Shown here: positions 32,298-46,380 of the stretch, one piece after another
Layout of the letters: the number at the start of each line of letters is the position of its first letter
Numbering within the stretch: position 1 is the first letter of the stretch
Source of the DNA: Atriophallophorus winterbourni
Lineage: Eukaryota > Platyhelminthes > Trematoda > Plagiorchiida > Microphallidae
Direction of reading: 5' to 3'
NCBI GenBank assembly: GCA_013407085.1
Contig: JACCGJ010020364.1
Span: 1-64,000 of the forward strand
DNA length: 64,000 bases
Translations under genes and position numbers: made by a program
The notes under the pieces: model-generated
What the model saw: only the letters and a program-made list of their open reading frames with translations
The model's database searches: none
What the model was told of the DNA's origin: nothing

Positions 32298-33407
32298 ATT
32301 AAAATTGTTAATGCAAACAACATTAGGTTCGATTCAACCCGCTTCTTTCGAAATAGTAAATGATATCAATGTGGAAAGAACAATATGGTAATAAAGATTT
32401 TGTTATGTGCGTAAATGAAGATTTAATTTACTTAACTACATATGTTTAAAGGTATAGTAGATAGAGGATTTGGTAATATTGGTAATATTATTACGTATCC
32501 ATATATACTTAGGACAAATCGAAAAAGGTGAGAAACCAAAACATTGTCTCGATGAACTGAATTCTCTAATATACATTGTTCAAATTATGCTTGAGTTGAT
32601 ATTTTTTCAATGTTTAATGGTAGATCTAATGAAGCAATGAAACCATTTAGGGTGCTATCTTTTAGATGTAGTATTTCGAGTGGTCTATCAAAGGAGACAT
32701 TCGATTAAAATATTAATGGTGTTGGATTTTAAGTATTTGGCTTTCGATATTAAAGACAATTTGGACAAATTATGAAGCTTCATGCCAGAGTTGGATGAGT
32801 ACTTTTTATTGCCATACATGACTAATCCAAGAACGGAATATTAGTTGAAACCCTTTCCAAAATCTGTTAGATTTAACTCCCTTTTCATCAAGTAACTAAT
32901 ATCACATAAGTTTTTAGTGAAGAAATTCAATTTTCATGTCACCCCGAATAATTGAGGAAGAAGCCTGAACGAGATGTTAAAAAATATTCCGGTTCGAGAA
33001 GTAAATATTCTTGAACGTTTATCGACTTCCAAGGAGCCAGTATATTGTCTGATCATTCATATTATAGACCAAGTTTATCGGTATCAAACAAAGCGGTCAC
33101 TGCGTTATTGCGTTCGACGTTGGTTACTAATTTACCTGTTTACTTCACGTTTCCAAACAGCTGCGGTGCAAGTTTTACACTTAGATATAATGATCAATGT
33201 AGAGTTTATTCTGGTTGGCTCAATATGCAACAGATTGAAATAATTTGCGAAAATAACTTACGACATTTCGTTGAATAAGTGCCTATGAAGATAAAGATAA
33301 CATGTATTTGTAAATTTGAATTATGAAAATATTTATATAACAGGACTTAATCGCATAATCAAATGTGACTGATTTCTCGATAAAATAGTCTCCAATGGTG
33401 AAATATA
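32298..33407. other. AT-rich DNA, one weak open frame
   Basis: A plus-strand frame at 33,045-33,278 contains PVYFTFPNSCGASFTLRYND, which looks less random than its surroundings but has no recognised family or convincing splice borders. Otherwise nothing. Confidence 0.3.
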
Positions 33408-33815
33408 GAAGAAGAAGAAGAAGAAAAGAACTTTATTCGGTGAAACGAATTTTCAGTTAATCAAAATAGTTTATACACGGAATTTCAACACGAATAAGGG
33501 GGACGTCAAAATTTGATGGGAAATTTTGAGATTGCTAGTCACATTCAGAATCAAAACAGTTTCGGTTCCGTCTGCAGGCATGTATGAGTTTTCTTTCGCA
33601 TTATTCCGACCGGCGCAGCAAATTCCCCATCCTTCAAAAAATAAAAATATTGCGCAGCGTTTAAAGCGTGCGGGGCATCAAACGTCATTTGTTTACATGT
33701 TCACAACATGTTAAAACGTTTGAAAAACAAAAGCTTTCGTGTTGACTGAAAAAAATAAAATGCATGAAAACATTAATTTTGAGCACGGCCGATTCAAAGG
33801 CCCCGCTCCAAATAT
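33408..33815 (-). repeat. SINE-like repeat D with (TTC)n tail, internally deleted
   Basis: Read on the minus strand it starts GC-rich (GGGGCCTTTGAATCGGCCGT) and ends AATAAAGTTCTTTTC then (TTC)n at 33,408-33,425. It aligns throughout with 47,442-47,920, except for about 70 bp missing near 33,574. The AATAAA followed by a TTC run looks like a 3' end made by reverse transcription. Confidence 0.65.
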
Positions 33816-35039
33816 AAGGAAATTTGCATAACCTTGGTGACCGAAACTGATTTGATGCATAACTTTCCATTATCCACATGCACAATTTGGACTCGATCGT
33901 CATTAGAGAACGAGGTGTAAACGGAGCACCGATGTGAATTCGAATGTGCTGAAATAAATTTGAAATAAAGCGATTGAAATTGTTTATTCTGATCACACGA
34001 AAGTAACACTATTTACACATTTTAACACGCTACATAACCAATCATTCCGATTTAAGCACGATATCATGAAACAGTATATCTGCTCGTATATTTTCTAAAA
34101 TATTCTTCACGCCATAACCAAAGTGGTATTAGTTTGACTGCCATTCTCTAAATATTTAATTGCAATTCAAATAATTTTACACGTATAAATATGCTAAATT
34201 ACATCTATTTTGTTAATTGATATAGAAACATTTTCCAAATGGATAGTTGCTTAATACATCGAATTATTTTGATTATTGTGACGCGTTTAAAGAAAACCAA
34301 AGTGTCGGAAACATACGGTGTTTAATACGACCACAATTTACGCAAACATCGAACATAATAACGGAGGTTATCGAGTAACTATAAATCGAAATAAACTACA
34401 TTTTTACGAACTCTAAACTCACAGTACAAGGCCATTGTGGAGCAAATCATGAGCATCAACGTAGCTTGGAGTAACATTGTTTGATCAAATAAATCACCAA
34501 AATAAATTTATAGTTAAGTAACAACCAGATAGACATTCCTCAATATTGCAAAACAGCACATCAAATCACGATTTCGATTGGATTTTCAAAATTAGGTTTT
34601 TTGTCAACCTACACATATAAGAGAATACTTAGAAAAGGATGAAACTCAAAGCCATCGTGCAGTAATATTGTGTCGTTTTGAACTACATACATTATTCAAC
34701 CAACATAATGCATGATTGACTGCACATAAGTTTCTCCGACTTTTTGCTTTATATAGCTTTTGTGCGTTAACAACACTTTAATTTCTTGTGAACCTACACG
34801 ATATCTCGCAAACGTTGATAGGTGTACATATTTTGTCTCCACCACAACCCAAGCTAGGAGAATACAAATGGCTCTTCCATCGTAACACGGAGTTCGTTAT
34901 TCAAACCATGAAAAAAATAATTTTATTTGGCGAATGTACATCATTGTGTGATTCGGTGCCAGCTTGCATTGGATTCATTTGCATTTAACTGGTCGATAAC
35001 CTGTGTTCTTGCATAAGACTTAGATTTTAAATTTTTAAA
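33816..35039. other. AT-rich DNA without recognised genes
   Basis: A frame at 34,788-34,988 (PPQPKLGEYKWLFHRNTEF) is the only segment that looks slightly protein-like. No family is recognised. Confidence 0.3.
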
Positions 35040-37425
35040 AAACCGTTTGTGAATATTTTTGGAAACACACTATCCGAAGCTTCGTTGGAAAAACGGATCA
35101 ATATCAGTTGAACGGATCTGCACAGGTAAGCTTTACTTGCGAACCTAATCTAGCTGCGCGATTAGCAAAAGCCTTTTCATGTGAGTTCAGCAAGACAACC
35201 TAACTCGAATCAGCTTCAAAAAACTGGGAATCAATAAAAAGCTGCATAGGCCGTGTCGCACTTTCACTTTCGGTCCGAAGAAAGCTCGAACGAGCGACTG
35301 GTTCAAAGCGAAAGCTTCTCAGGTGACTGCTGTTTTGAATGAGAAACGGTCAGCATTATTGAGGTTCAAATGTATGCCAACAGATTAAAACTTACCAGTT
35401 ATGATAGCAGCTAGAAATAAGGTCCAACAGACTGTAAGACGATATGCAAATGACTATTGGACAGAAATTAGCCTTAGTATCCAGAATACTGGATACTTGA
35501 AATTTTAAGGGTATGTATGATGGTACCAAGAGAGCCATTGGCCGAAACAAACTTAAAACGGCTACCATTGAGTCTGTTTCTGGTGACTCGATTGTGGACA
35601 AAACTCAGCAGATGGAAATATGGGTAAAGCACTTCTCCTCTCTCTACTCTAGAGACAGTACGGTTTTACCGCATGTACTTGAACATTTCGAGCGGTTGCC
35701 GACTATTGAATATCTAGATACTCCCCTACTCTTGATGATCTCAATAAGTCAATCGACCGATTAGCAAATGGGAACGCCCCTGGTGACGACGGACTTCCAC
35801 TTAAGCTCATCAAATGCTGTAGTCCAGCATTATTATAACCACTTCACCATTTGCTTCTTTGCGAAGATCATCACGCTATTTAGGAGTAAAGGAGAGAGGC
35901 GACTGCAACAATTACAGACGAATTTCCCTTCTAAATATTGTAGGCAAATTGTCTGCTAAAGTCTTACAGATCCGGCAACAGGTTTTAGCTAATAGAATTT
36001 ACTCCGAATCTCAATGTGGCTCCCGCAAGGGAAGATCAAACGTTAACATGAACTTCTTCCTGAGACTACTTCAAGAAAAGTTTCGGGAACAGCGTATGTC
36101 GATTAAGTCAGCAGGGAGGGTATTTTCAAAATGTTCGATTAGATAGGCTGCACCCCAAAGCTGCTCAAACTCGTTATTGCGTTTCACTCAGGCATGAAAG
36201 GCTCAGTCCGTTTTAACGGTTTTATTCTAGAATCCTTGGAATTTCACCGAAGCGTCAAACAAGGGTGTGTGCTGGCTCCCACGCTGTTCGGCATTTTCTT
36301 CGCTGTGCTTCTGAAGCACGCTTTCACGACGAGAACAGAAGGAATTTACCTACGCACGCGAAGTGATGGCAAGCTTTTCAACCTGAACCGGTTGGGAGCA
36401 CAAAGCAAGGCACGAAGTGTGCTAATCCGTGACCTGCTTTTCGCCAACGATGCAGTTTTTATTGCTCACTCCCAAGAGCAACTCAAGTCAATAATCGACT
36501 GTTTTTCGTCGAAGTACAAAGAGTTTGTGCTAACAATCAGCATGAGCAAGACCGAAGTCCTTTGTCGAGGGACTACATCGCCGCCCATCATCACTGTTGG
36601 AAACTGTAAGCTTGAATCAGTACATCTTTACATATACCTCGGTTCAACCATTGCGGATAACCTCTCGCTAGACACGGAGATTATTAAGCGGATTGTCAGA
36701 GCAGCTGTCATTCTGTCCCGATTGAATTCCCGTGTTCAGAGAAATTGCGAGCTGACTGTAAAGGCAAAGATGATGGTATAAAGCGCGTGCGTACTAGATG
36801 GTTTACTGTACGTCAGTGAAACCTGAAATACTCACGTGAAACACGAACGGAAGCTGAATGCTTTCCATCTACGAAGCATCCGTCGTATCTTGAACATATC
36901 GTGAATGGACAGAGTGACTAACGCTGGAGTGCTTTCAAAAGCTGGTCTACAGAGAATGTTCATCCTATTGCGACAGCTCCGCCTGCGCTGGCTTGATCAT
37001 GTCTACGGAATGGAAAATGGTCATATTTCGAAAGATTTATTCAATGGTGAGTTGCAATTAGGAAGTAAAGCATTAGGCAGGCCGCACTTGCGGTACAAAG
37101 ACGTTTGCAAAAGAGATATGAAAGCTCTCGGCATTGACCCGGCGAGTTATGAAGAACTACTACTTGACATCTCACTTTGGAGGCATTGTGTAAAGCGTCT
37201 AAAAGCTGGAGAGGAGCAGATACAGCTCTTGACTGCTAAACGCAGTTCACGTCGCCAGAGTGCAACTGATGCTATACAACCGATTTCTGAATATCGTAGC
37301 CAACGATGCGTGAGAGATTGTTCCTCCTGAATCGGACTGTTTAGTCATTCGAAAAGCTATAGAATATGAACATTCATGCTAGATTGTTGTACATCCATGG
37401 TCGACATCAACCGAAGGAAGCCAAG
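35040..37425 (+). mobile_element. RTE-type non-LTR element (RT to 3' tail), best copy of its family
   Basis: Upstream linker is broken from about 35,040. RT begins near 35,513 (YDGTKRAIGRNKLKTATIES), followed by GNAPGDDGLPLKLI in another frame and NIVGKLSAKVLQIR (35,859-36,146). 36,194-36,781 has HRSVKQGCVLAPTLFGIFF and LLFANDAVFIAHS, so the active-site pair is FAND instead of FADD, then YLGSTIADNLSLDTEI. 36,905-37,330 is the C-terminus (SKAGLQRMFILLRQLRLRWL, GRPHLRYKDVCKRDMKALGI). The tail ends CATCAACCGAAGGAAGCC near 37,414. The clade (RTE or RTE-X-like) is a tentative recollection. Four or more frame breaks and the Asp-to-Asn change make it dead. Confidence 0.9.
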
Positions 37426-40400
37426 AACAACTTAGGATATTTATTTGATTTTCGAATCAACCTTTAAATGGTTTATATTTTTTATTTGCTTCAATCTTTT
37501 CCATTTCATTCATGAATATATATTTGTTTAAATTATTGACGGCTTTTGCTTGACAAATGCAGTTTATTTGTGCCGTGACGATTTCTGTAATATTTCAAGA
37601 CAGGATTAAGGGATGGATCACGCATAATCACAAAAGATAAAAAGAGGAGCAATCTACTGGAATATGTTAACAACCGATCTGGCAATCATATTCATGAATA
37701 ACGAAGTTTGTAATTAGTAGGGTAATGCTGATTAACGGTAAATTTTTGTTTTTGACACAGAGGCTCCGTTAGATCAAATTTTTCAAGTTAGAATTTCATT
37801 CACTTGACGAGTCCAAAACTGGCTAAGAACAACAATGTTTATGGTTGGCGCTGAGATAGGTAAGATAAGCAGGAGAGAATAACATCATGTGAAGCATCGC
37901 CACTACAGGCTGTATGATCCTTTAATTGTTTTGTTCTAGTCAAAGTGTAAATGACATCCACTAACAAATTAAATTGATTGCCCAGTAGGTGTCACGCATT
38001 TTAATTTATGGGAAAAAAAATTGTGGAGTCAACACTCCCACTAAACTATTTTGAGCGAATTCCTTATCTTAAACGCCTCAGTGGGAATTCGTTCAATGTA
38101 TGATTTTAACCTTGCCTGATTACTTCTAAGTTTTCAAGATCAACACTATGGCCTGTGTTCTGCAATGACTGAATCCCTTATCAGTGATTGATATTCACTG
38201 GAATTGTGTGGCTGCTTATCGATTCGCTTTTACTGTCATTTTAAGTTAGTTGTGAATTCTCTGAACGTTTGCGCGGTATATACTCCCAAGCAAGTCAGGC
38301 ATTCGGTTTTAAAGACGCATTTCGGGGGCAGCCCTGTGTCTTCTCTCTGAAATGCCGGAATCAGGATCGGAGTATTCTCTCACTTTTATACGTTACTCGT
38401 ATATTGCGTTATTCTAGAATTGACTCATTAACTCTAAAATTTCCTCAACGTTAGTTATTAGCATTTAGCTATACTCTTTCTGTTACCCGTAAGCAGTGCA
38501 AATATTTGTGTACGAAACAACCAAAATATATCAAACGTATCCGCAAACGAGTCAGAGCTCTAACATATCTTGACCGCACGTAAACTGGCTCACAAAAGCC
38601 CATAAATTACTCAGTTGGATTATGATTAACGCACGTTTTTATCTAGACATTACCATTGTAGAAAACATCCGAATGCGTGTTTATAGTGGATAACATTATT
38701 TGTCGTCTGGCGTATTAGCAGGAAGCAAAATGGCTGAAGTGGCACAATAGATTGTATTATAACGCAAATAATGATATACACGAAACACAATGCAATCCAT
38801 TCGTCAACAGAGGCTAGTCAAATGAGTTTGAAATAAGTAAGAATATTGGGACACAAGGTCGATATAAATGATTTATATCGGTTATCCACAGCAATGTATG
38901 GAAAAATTTTGAGGCCGATACGAAAATCATATATTCGAACACGAACATAAGAAGTGATGTTAAGGCATGGGCAAAAAGTGTACAGTGAACGACTTCATGA
39001 TGAGGTTTCAGACGTAACAAAATCTAGTTCTAATGCGATCAACAAAAATAATGGGGCTGACATCTGCAAAATCAGGCGTCTTGTTTTGCAGCGAATAAAC
39101 AGTAACCTGCGTGACGTTGAGTGTGCGCAAGGATTAGGCAGCAGGCAAATATGCCAGCGGATGGCCAACACACCTCCCACGATCAAACTTATTAAGGGAA
39201 TACAAAATATGATGGCGCGTAAATTGATTTTATTCTCGCCTGCCATTTCTAAAAAGTTCGGCAATCGCCATAGCCTGTGATGTCCTTAGTAAGCTTAGGT
39301 TTAACCATGTAAATAGTGAACTTGATTTAGAATAATTTTAGCACGGAAAATCTTGCCCTGAGCAATTTTCTGCGTCAAAAATGAAAACTTTTGCGTGTTT
39401 ATTATGTAATTCTCAAACATAAATTAGTTCCAAACTTGGATACTGAATGTATACATTTAAATCATTTTCATTCAAATTCATCATATAAATCGCAACTCGT
39501 AATGAATGAATTGGTTGCTATTGTTTCAGTTTGACCGACAAACAAATTTGTTCAAATTTGAATTCAGCCCGAGACGATCGTAAATGACGTCAGCATCAAA
39601 GAAGTTTCAATTATACAGTGAAGTCCACGGAACACCACACTGTTTTATGATAATTTAGATCCAGGGTTCACATACATGTTGCAGAGAGTGATTCCATTTT
39701 ATAGCAGGCGTGAGGTAGATATATTGCCGGCAATCGATAGACGAATTCGAGCTGTTGATCGCAATGATAAAAACTCAATTATGTTCCACATTCAACCTGT
39801 AGAATTCCAGTGGTTTGGAAGCAATCGATGTGTTTGACGGAAGAAATTTAAAATCTCCCCGGCTTATTTTCTATGAAACATTATTCTTCGCATTCTGTGC
39901 AAAACAATATGGTCGTTAATTTATCAACGTGAAACCCTTCTCATAAAGGAGATACTGCCGTACTTGGAAATTACTCCAGGAGTCAGTAAAATGAATTTAT
40001 ATGTGATCATGCAACATCATCCTGCCCTAAAACGGAATTTTATTCTATATATGTTTCATATCCATTTGGGGCCTGTAAAGTAACTTAACACACGAGAAAG
40101 ATTTCTCTTTGATATTTTTTGATGGTACAAACGGTTTCAGGTATAATCGATTTAGAAAATTTGATGTACCAAACTTTACTCGTTCTATAGAGGTCATTTG
40201 TCTGTTAACATTGCGTGCGATTTACAGAGACTTGTTTGATCTCAAACACAGTGAGATTTCTGTGTGTGGTCCTGATAGAGTTTTATTGGATCGATATAAA
40301 TAATGAACATATCTTTTGTAACAGAATGAAGAAAATGGTTTGTGATAGATAAATCGATCATAAAAGTTTGCAAACGATTAAAAGATTGGCGTACATTTGC

Positions 40401-42100
40401 AAACTATTATGATCATTTACTGTATGTTGATGGTTATAATCATGCAATCGGAAAATTGAACTCCGTTTTAATAGATGTTTTTGAGATTAAGGATCCAACC
40501 AGCACGCGCACGGAGCATAAATTGGCTGCCAGCAATTATGAAATATATAAATAAATACGATTGATGGAATTTTTATTCCACAAGCTAATAAAGATCCCCA
40601 TGGCAAATATGTTATTTCCAAATGGTAAAATAATGACACCTAGTTTCTTATTACCTGAAGTCGTGACATAACAGGATTTCATTTCATAGGTAGCTGATTA
40701 ATATTCAACAAAAATTCCAGAGTTTGATACCGAGAAGGTTAAAAAGAGGACGATGTGTGTAAGTTTCATGGAGGAACATCACCTATAGTATGGTTTTTTT
40801 AAACAGTTTTTAATGAATTATTTGAGTTTTTCAAATGGAAATACCATTGTTATTTGAGATCAGATCATCCAAAATGTTCAAAAATTAGGCCTTGAAGTTA
40901 ACATGCAGTCAAGGTGAAATTGATGAGCTACGACAAATTATCCGTGTTTGCAGGCTTTCCCAGCAGAAACACATACACCTCGGTCGGTATATTGTAATCA
41001 TCAATTACGGGTGGTTCGAAAGGGATCATTGGTTTTCGAATGGATGGTGAAATTCTTAACAAATTTCTTATTTTACAACCACTGTTGTACTTATTTGGCA
41101 AAATTTCTTTATAATTTGATAACCATTTGATTCACATGCACATGTCTCGAACCAATTGTCGGTATTTTCCGGTTTTTTTCTTTCTTCGGGGAACTCTTAG
41201 GAATAAATCATCTGCAAACGGGAAATATGCATCATCAATCCTAAGTTTCGTGAAACCTGCCTTTTAAAAAAGGGAGTTAAGTTTGTTGGTTCTCTTTATT
41301 GCAATCTACCAAATATTTTTAATTTGCCTTATGAAGTGTGCTAATAAAGACATTCACGTGCAAATCCAGCATACCTGATCAACCTGCTGCTTCTTTGATA
41401 CATTGTGAAACAACTAACGAACTCTTGAAAGCAAACTTTCGAATTTCATAATCTTTCTTAGCAAATTATCATTGACTGTTTAATCGTCACTACTTTGAAA
41501 CCTCGACCGTTTAAACCGGATATATGGATAACATACTTCTGGATAGCGCGGCAGGCTCCACGTGTGGATTAGCAGAGTCTCTTGGATGTATCGAATCACT
41601 CTTGAAAGATTGATGGGGAATTAGATTGTTGCAGTTGTTTATCTATTTGCGTTGAATCATTCGAACGTCGTAGGTTGTACGCAGTCAAGTGCATTTGCAT
41701 TGTATTTTTACAGCGACTTGACGGAGTTGTAGCCAAACAATAAAGCTCTGGTTCAGGTTTAAGGATATCGTTCGTCACTGCTAAGTATGTATTTGGGAAG
41801 AATTAGTCGATACACTGCAGACTTTGTCGTTGGATGTAAACTGAAAGCAGAGTTATTTCGTTACATTTAATGTGACCTGCAGCGCGAGTTACCCAGACAG
41901 AATTTCGGATGTCCCAAACCAACCTAATTCACCAACGGAACAAAACGTTCACACTTCATCAATCCCCTGAACTGAGCGTCCAGTTCTCCTATCCATAAAT
42001 TGGGAATGAGCAGAGCGTTGTTTTGTAAATTGACACCAGTCGTGTGTCAATGGGTCTCTCAATTGTAGAATCACATCAAACACACGACAACCTGTTATCG
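37426..42100. other. AT-rich DNA without recognised genes
   Basis: About 4.7 kb of AT-rich sequence. Open frames at 38,954-39,280, 40,109-40,303 and 40,342-40,554 show no domain signatures. I see no element ends here. Confidence 0.45.
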
Positions 42101-42152
42101 CCGAAAATTGGTGTACTCGAATAAAGCCATTTTTCTTCTTCTTCTTCTTAAC
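42101..42152 (+). repeat. Retroposon-like 3' end: AATAAA with (TTC)n tail
   Basis: GTGTACTCGAATAAAGCCAT followed by TTTTTCTTCTTCTTCTTC. This has the same AATAAAG-plus-TTC layout as the ends of repeat D on the other strand. The body upstream (from about 41,870) is not recognised. Confidence 0.5.
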
Positions 42153-42954
42153 TTCAATTGATCGTTTATCTGTACACGAATAATTAACAACAACATTACT
42201 TATTTTCATACATTGATAATAAATTCCAGAAATAATAAGGCATACACTTAAGGCAAGCTGAAGCACTGAGCAGTCCACGGAAAAAATAAATTCTGATAAA
42301 TTGACAGCATTGTTAAGACGGATCAAAAATCAAGGTACGTACAATTGAATTTACTGTAAGATTAGTTTTATAATGGTTAATTGGAATATGATATATGTTC
42401 AATGTAAACATCACATCATTTCGAATGCTTCTATGAAAAGCGGGGGGAATGCTTATCTGCTGCATTCGTTTCTCATATGTTTTGTTTTCCAGTAACCACG
42501 AGCGAGGTTCTTTGCATGGTGGTTGAGTATTTCATAAGGCTACAATTGAACGTATGCTAGGATTGCGATGCGTGTTCAACGACTGGTGGAATTGTACGTT
42601 TCCAGTACGCTGAGCAAATTTCCAGGAGAAACGTTTCGAAAATTCATTCCTACATACCCAGATGCTACGATAATACTTCTAAATGACCAATTAATAAATG
42701 CTGCTGTTTAAGGTACCGTGTTCTCAACTCTCCCAACATTTCAGCATTAACAAGCTCATACGTTTTACCACAAATATATGCCCGATTACATGTTCGAAGT
42801 TTTATAACAACACATTTTCGTAATTTGAATGAACCAATTACTTAAAATTAAAATTTGCAGTCTTCATAACTCTCATCCACGTAAACAATACGCAGTTGAT
42901 TTTATCTGATTTCGAAATTGTAGAATCGAATGTAAAATATTACATTTTAAGTAT
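42153..42954. other. Unassigned AT-rich DNA
   Basis: No supported coding or repeat signal. Confidence 0.35.
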
Positions 42955-44340
42955 AACCTGCACAAATCATCAATCAGGAGCGGATGGCATCGAACAGGAT
43001 GTGCTCAGGTTCTGTCACCGTCAGCTTTGTGAACCGATCTCCGGCGTGTTTAACTAATAGTTGCTTAAGGGAGTTGTACCTAAAGATTGGAAGTCCGGCG
43101 TGATATCACCTATCTTCAAAGGCAGTTGCCGATCTGACGCTTCAAATTAAATTCCCGTCAAACTTTTACTAGTTATTGCTAAGGTCATGGAACGTATAGT
43201 CTCTGAACAGAATGGTTGCACACTTTGAATCGTTTAATTTGTTTTCGCCAGCACAGCATGGATTTCGATCTCACCGAACCTATCTGATAAATCTTCTCAT
43301 ATCATTAGACGACTGAAAGAAAGAGTTCGATAGAAGTTCATGCATCCAAATCTGTTACCTAGACATTTCGAGAGCTTTTCACAGAGTCAATCATCATCTG
43401 CTTTTCCAAAAACTGATGCGTTCAGGAATATGTTAACCACTTCTCTCATGGGTGTGTGACTATTTGTCAGATCAAGACACCAGAGTTAAAGTCAACAGAG
43501 TGCTATCACAAACGAGTGGAGTCACACAAATATCTGTGTTAGGTCCGCGTCTCTTTCAGTTATACATAAACGATTAACCTCACTTAATATCTTCTAAAAC
43601 GGTTCTGTTCGCGAATAATATAAAAATTTGGACGCCGATTAGTTCTGCAGAGGATTGTGAGAAACTAAAAAAATGGATTTGAACAGGGTGTCGGATAGGG
43701 TGACCATGAATGACATGTCATTCAACATACAAAAATGTAAGATGCTCCATCTTGAAAAGAATGTTCCTTGGACATATCGATTGGAGACAGTTGCACACTG
43801 GCAGTATATATATTGACAGACCAACAGATTGTTAGGTATGGTTCGAATAATATTCGGGAGATTCTCCCTGGTAACGTCACCAAGGTTACTGAATGTCTAC
43901 CTTTGTTCTACGACGGAGTATGCGGTCGAGGTCTGTGGTCCTTGGCTGCAAAAAGATATTGATTTCTTCGATAAAATCTATCATAGAGCAACAAAGTGTG
44001 CGATGGTTCTTCGCAATGTTCCGTATACCGGAAGACTCGGTCTATGTGACGTTAGCCGAAGGAGGATACGACGCGATATCATTCTGACCTTTAGAATTAT
44101 GTCTACCAAAGGACATCCACTAAAACACTTGCTTGATGTATGTGATGGAAAAGTGACACGCGGAAATGCCTTATCCCTTTACGTTCCACGTTTCCGTATT
44201 GATTGTCGGCGACATTTTTTCGCAGTAAGAGCAATATTTCTTCGAAATTCCCTACCCCACATCAGGTGGACTCTCCTTGCTTGACGATTTTTCAAGCGAA
44301 ATTAAACTTGCACTAGCAAACGAACATCATTCGTGAGCCT
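42955..44340 (+). mobile_element. Degraded CR1-like element (RT and C-terminal domain)
   Basis: RT fragments in order: a SGADGIEQDVL-type start (42,979), VVPKDWKSGVISPIFKG (43,073), QHGFRSHRT (43,254), YLDISRAFHRVNHHLLFQ (43,357) and SVLGPRLFQLYIND (43,536). 43,829-44,284 is the C-terminal domain (RATKCAMVLRNVPYTGRLGL, GHPLKHLLDV, CRRHFFAVRA). The C-terminus is clearly the family of the 63.3-63.9 kb sequence. Many stops; 5' truncated. Confidence 0.85.
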
Positions 44341-44516
44341 TAAATTTGATATTCTATATTGCCTTTATACTTTTGTAATTTCCATGTTTTATTCATACCG
44401 TAATCCTGTGGTGTTGTAAAGTATTAACTTATTTAACCATAATTCCTTGAATTTTGAATCTTGACTTGAGCTACTGTCTACCGTTTCATCGATCCCGATT
44501 AAGATTTTATGAACTG

Positions 44517-45215
44517 TCATCTAGACTGGCAGATTTGAGTAGCTTTGTATGCCCGACCATTTTATGGAGAGACAGCAACATCTGTTGTTTTCGCCAAACC
44601 GAACAGATCTCCGTCTCAGGTATCCACATTGGATACTGTTCAAGCTCAAACCGATTAGATGTGATGGGCGTTGTTGTGTAAGTGAGGTTTGTAGAAGACA
44701 TTGTTAATATTAGAGACTATTCATCCGTGCCAAGCACATTAATCTATTCACAAGGGTGATCACGACGGTCCATAAATGAAGAACAGGACTCGAGTTTCGC
44801 TCTTATTTGAGCTGATCAGCAGTGCATATCCTCCTCTTCATCACCATTGTAGTCCCACGACTTAACGACCTGAGCAACCGTCCACCCTTTGACCGATAGT
44901 AATTAATCGCTTATGGAATGTTCTAGAGACTGGCACATTTGAGTAGCTTTGTTTGCCCGGATACTTCAGAAGGAGACAGCAAAAAAACCGAACAAATCTC
45001 CTGGAAAGTCTTCCTATCGGATGCATTATAAGATATCAATAATTATATCTGATTGGCATTGTTGTTTGAGTGAGGTTTAAAGAATAAGTTATTTATATAT
45101 TTGTGACTTCTGCTGCGTGCCAAGCCCATCAAAATGTTCACAAATTTCATCAGGACGGTACATAATGGATGCTCTGGACTCGAATTTTGCTATAATTTCA
45201 GCTCATCTGCTTTCC
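44517..45215. repeat. Local direct duplication, period about 405 bp
   Basis: GGCAGATTTGAGTAGCTTTG at 44,529 recurs as GGCACATTTGAGTAGCTTTG at 44,934. Matching blocks continue (AGACAGCAA, AACAGATCTCC/AACAAATCTCC, GTGAGGTTT, CGTGCCAAGC, GGACTCGA) to 44,790 and 45,185. Both units are diverged and neither codes for a recognisable protein. Confidence 0.7.
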
Positions 45216-45519
45216 TCTCAAGGCACATTGAGCGACTTGATACGGAACCAACTTTCGGGTTCTAAATGTCAGCGTGGTGTTATCTTTCTCGAATGCTTTC
45301 CATCATTTGAGAGTAGTAGCACTGCTGAATTTACTCAATGCAGTAAGTCATTTATATTTATTTAAAACTAGAGCGGTCGAAGGTCCGATTATTATGGCGC
45401 ACCGCAGCAAACTGGACTTTATTCTGATAGATCCGTTTCGATTTGTCTATGACGATAACAGTAATTGTAAGGAAATCATTTCAGCGATGATGTGATTATT
45501 AGTTGGATACACGGTTCAA

Positions 45520-46380
45520 CAGATTAGATCAATAGGATCGAGTTTTTGATAAATGGATGTTGTATTTATAGTAGGTGCAATTTTACTAATATGATTTTGA
45601 AGCACGAAATTATTAATAATAGGATCAAATTCATTCAATTTTGTCGGTAACAAAAGGAAATCGCAGGTTTTGTCGTAAATATAATGCTTTTGGCCTATAC
45701 ATTCGGCTGTGGATACCTGGTCTGCAACCAAGTGAATGAAGACACTGTGTAACACCTGAATCATATAAATGGATTTCTTTATCACTCACAGCAGCTATAG
45801 GCAAACCTTAACGTGCTGAAAACCATTTTAACGCAAGCATTGTGAAATCAGAATCGGGGAATACTTCTGACCATTTCGAATGAGTCAATTTTGATGGCTG
45901 ACGGGATAATTTGTGTTTACAGGAATGGCACAAAAAGCAGTTGTTCGGATATCAATATCGAAACCAGGTCACCAGTATAATTGACTGATAAATGATTTGT
46001 TGTTTTTTCAATGGCCGAGTCCATAATTCAAATCATCAAGAATGTGTTTGCGAAGTGATGGAAGGATAAAAATTCGATTATTCTTACACAACCGGCCTTA
46101 AGGTGTCATCACGACGCTGATCGTAAGCTGTATATTTTTCTTTGATGTGTATAACGAACCTCGTTTAACTGTAGCCATTATCGGACCAAGATATTTCTTT
46201 GTTTTAAATCTTAAATATGAACGAGATACACACGTTATTTGAACTAACAAGCAGTCTTCACTGTCAGTTTTTTCATATGTCAATGCATTGCGGATAAGTA
46301 ATCTACATGCGGAATTTGTTCTGCATGGCGTTGTTTAATGGTGCAATGATATGCACGAAGAGCTATGCCAAATTTTTAAA
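45520..46380 (-). mobile_element. Possible gypsy-like pol remnant (RNase H/integrase region)
   Basis: Minus-strand frames recall the end of the RNase H domain and the integrase start of gypsy-type LTR elements: a linker with IMATVKRGS, then an LPSLRKHILDDLN-like segment, a region like the zinc-binding start, and fragments up to 45,520. It is heavily broken and the match is by pattern memory only, so it may be wrong. Confidence 0.35.

Noticed and set aside
29746..42100. Genes in the AT-rich stretches
   Set aside because: Open frames match the length expected by chance in AT-rich DNA and lack motifs, apart from the elements and the one possible exon listed.
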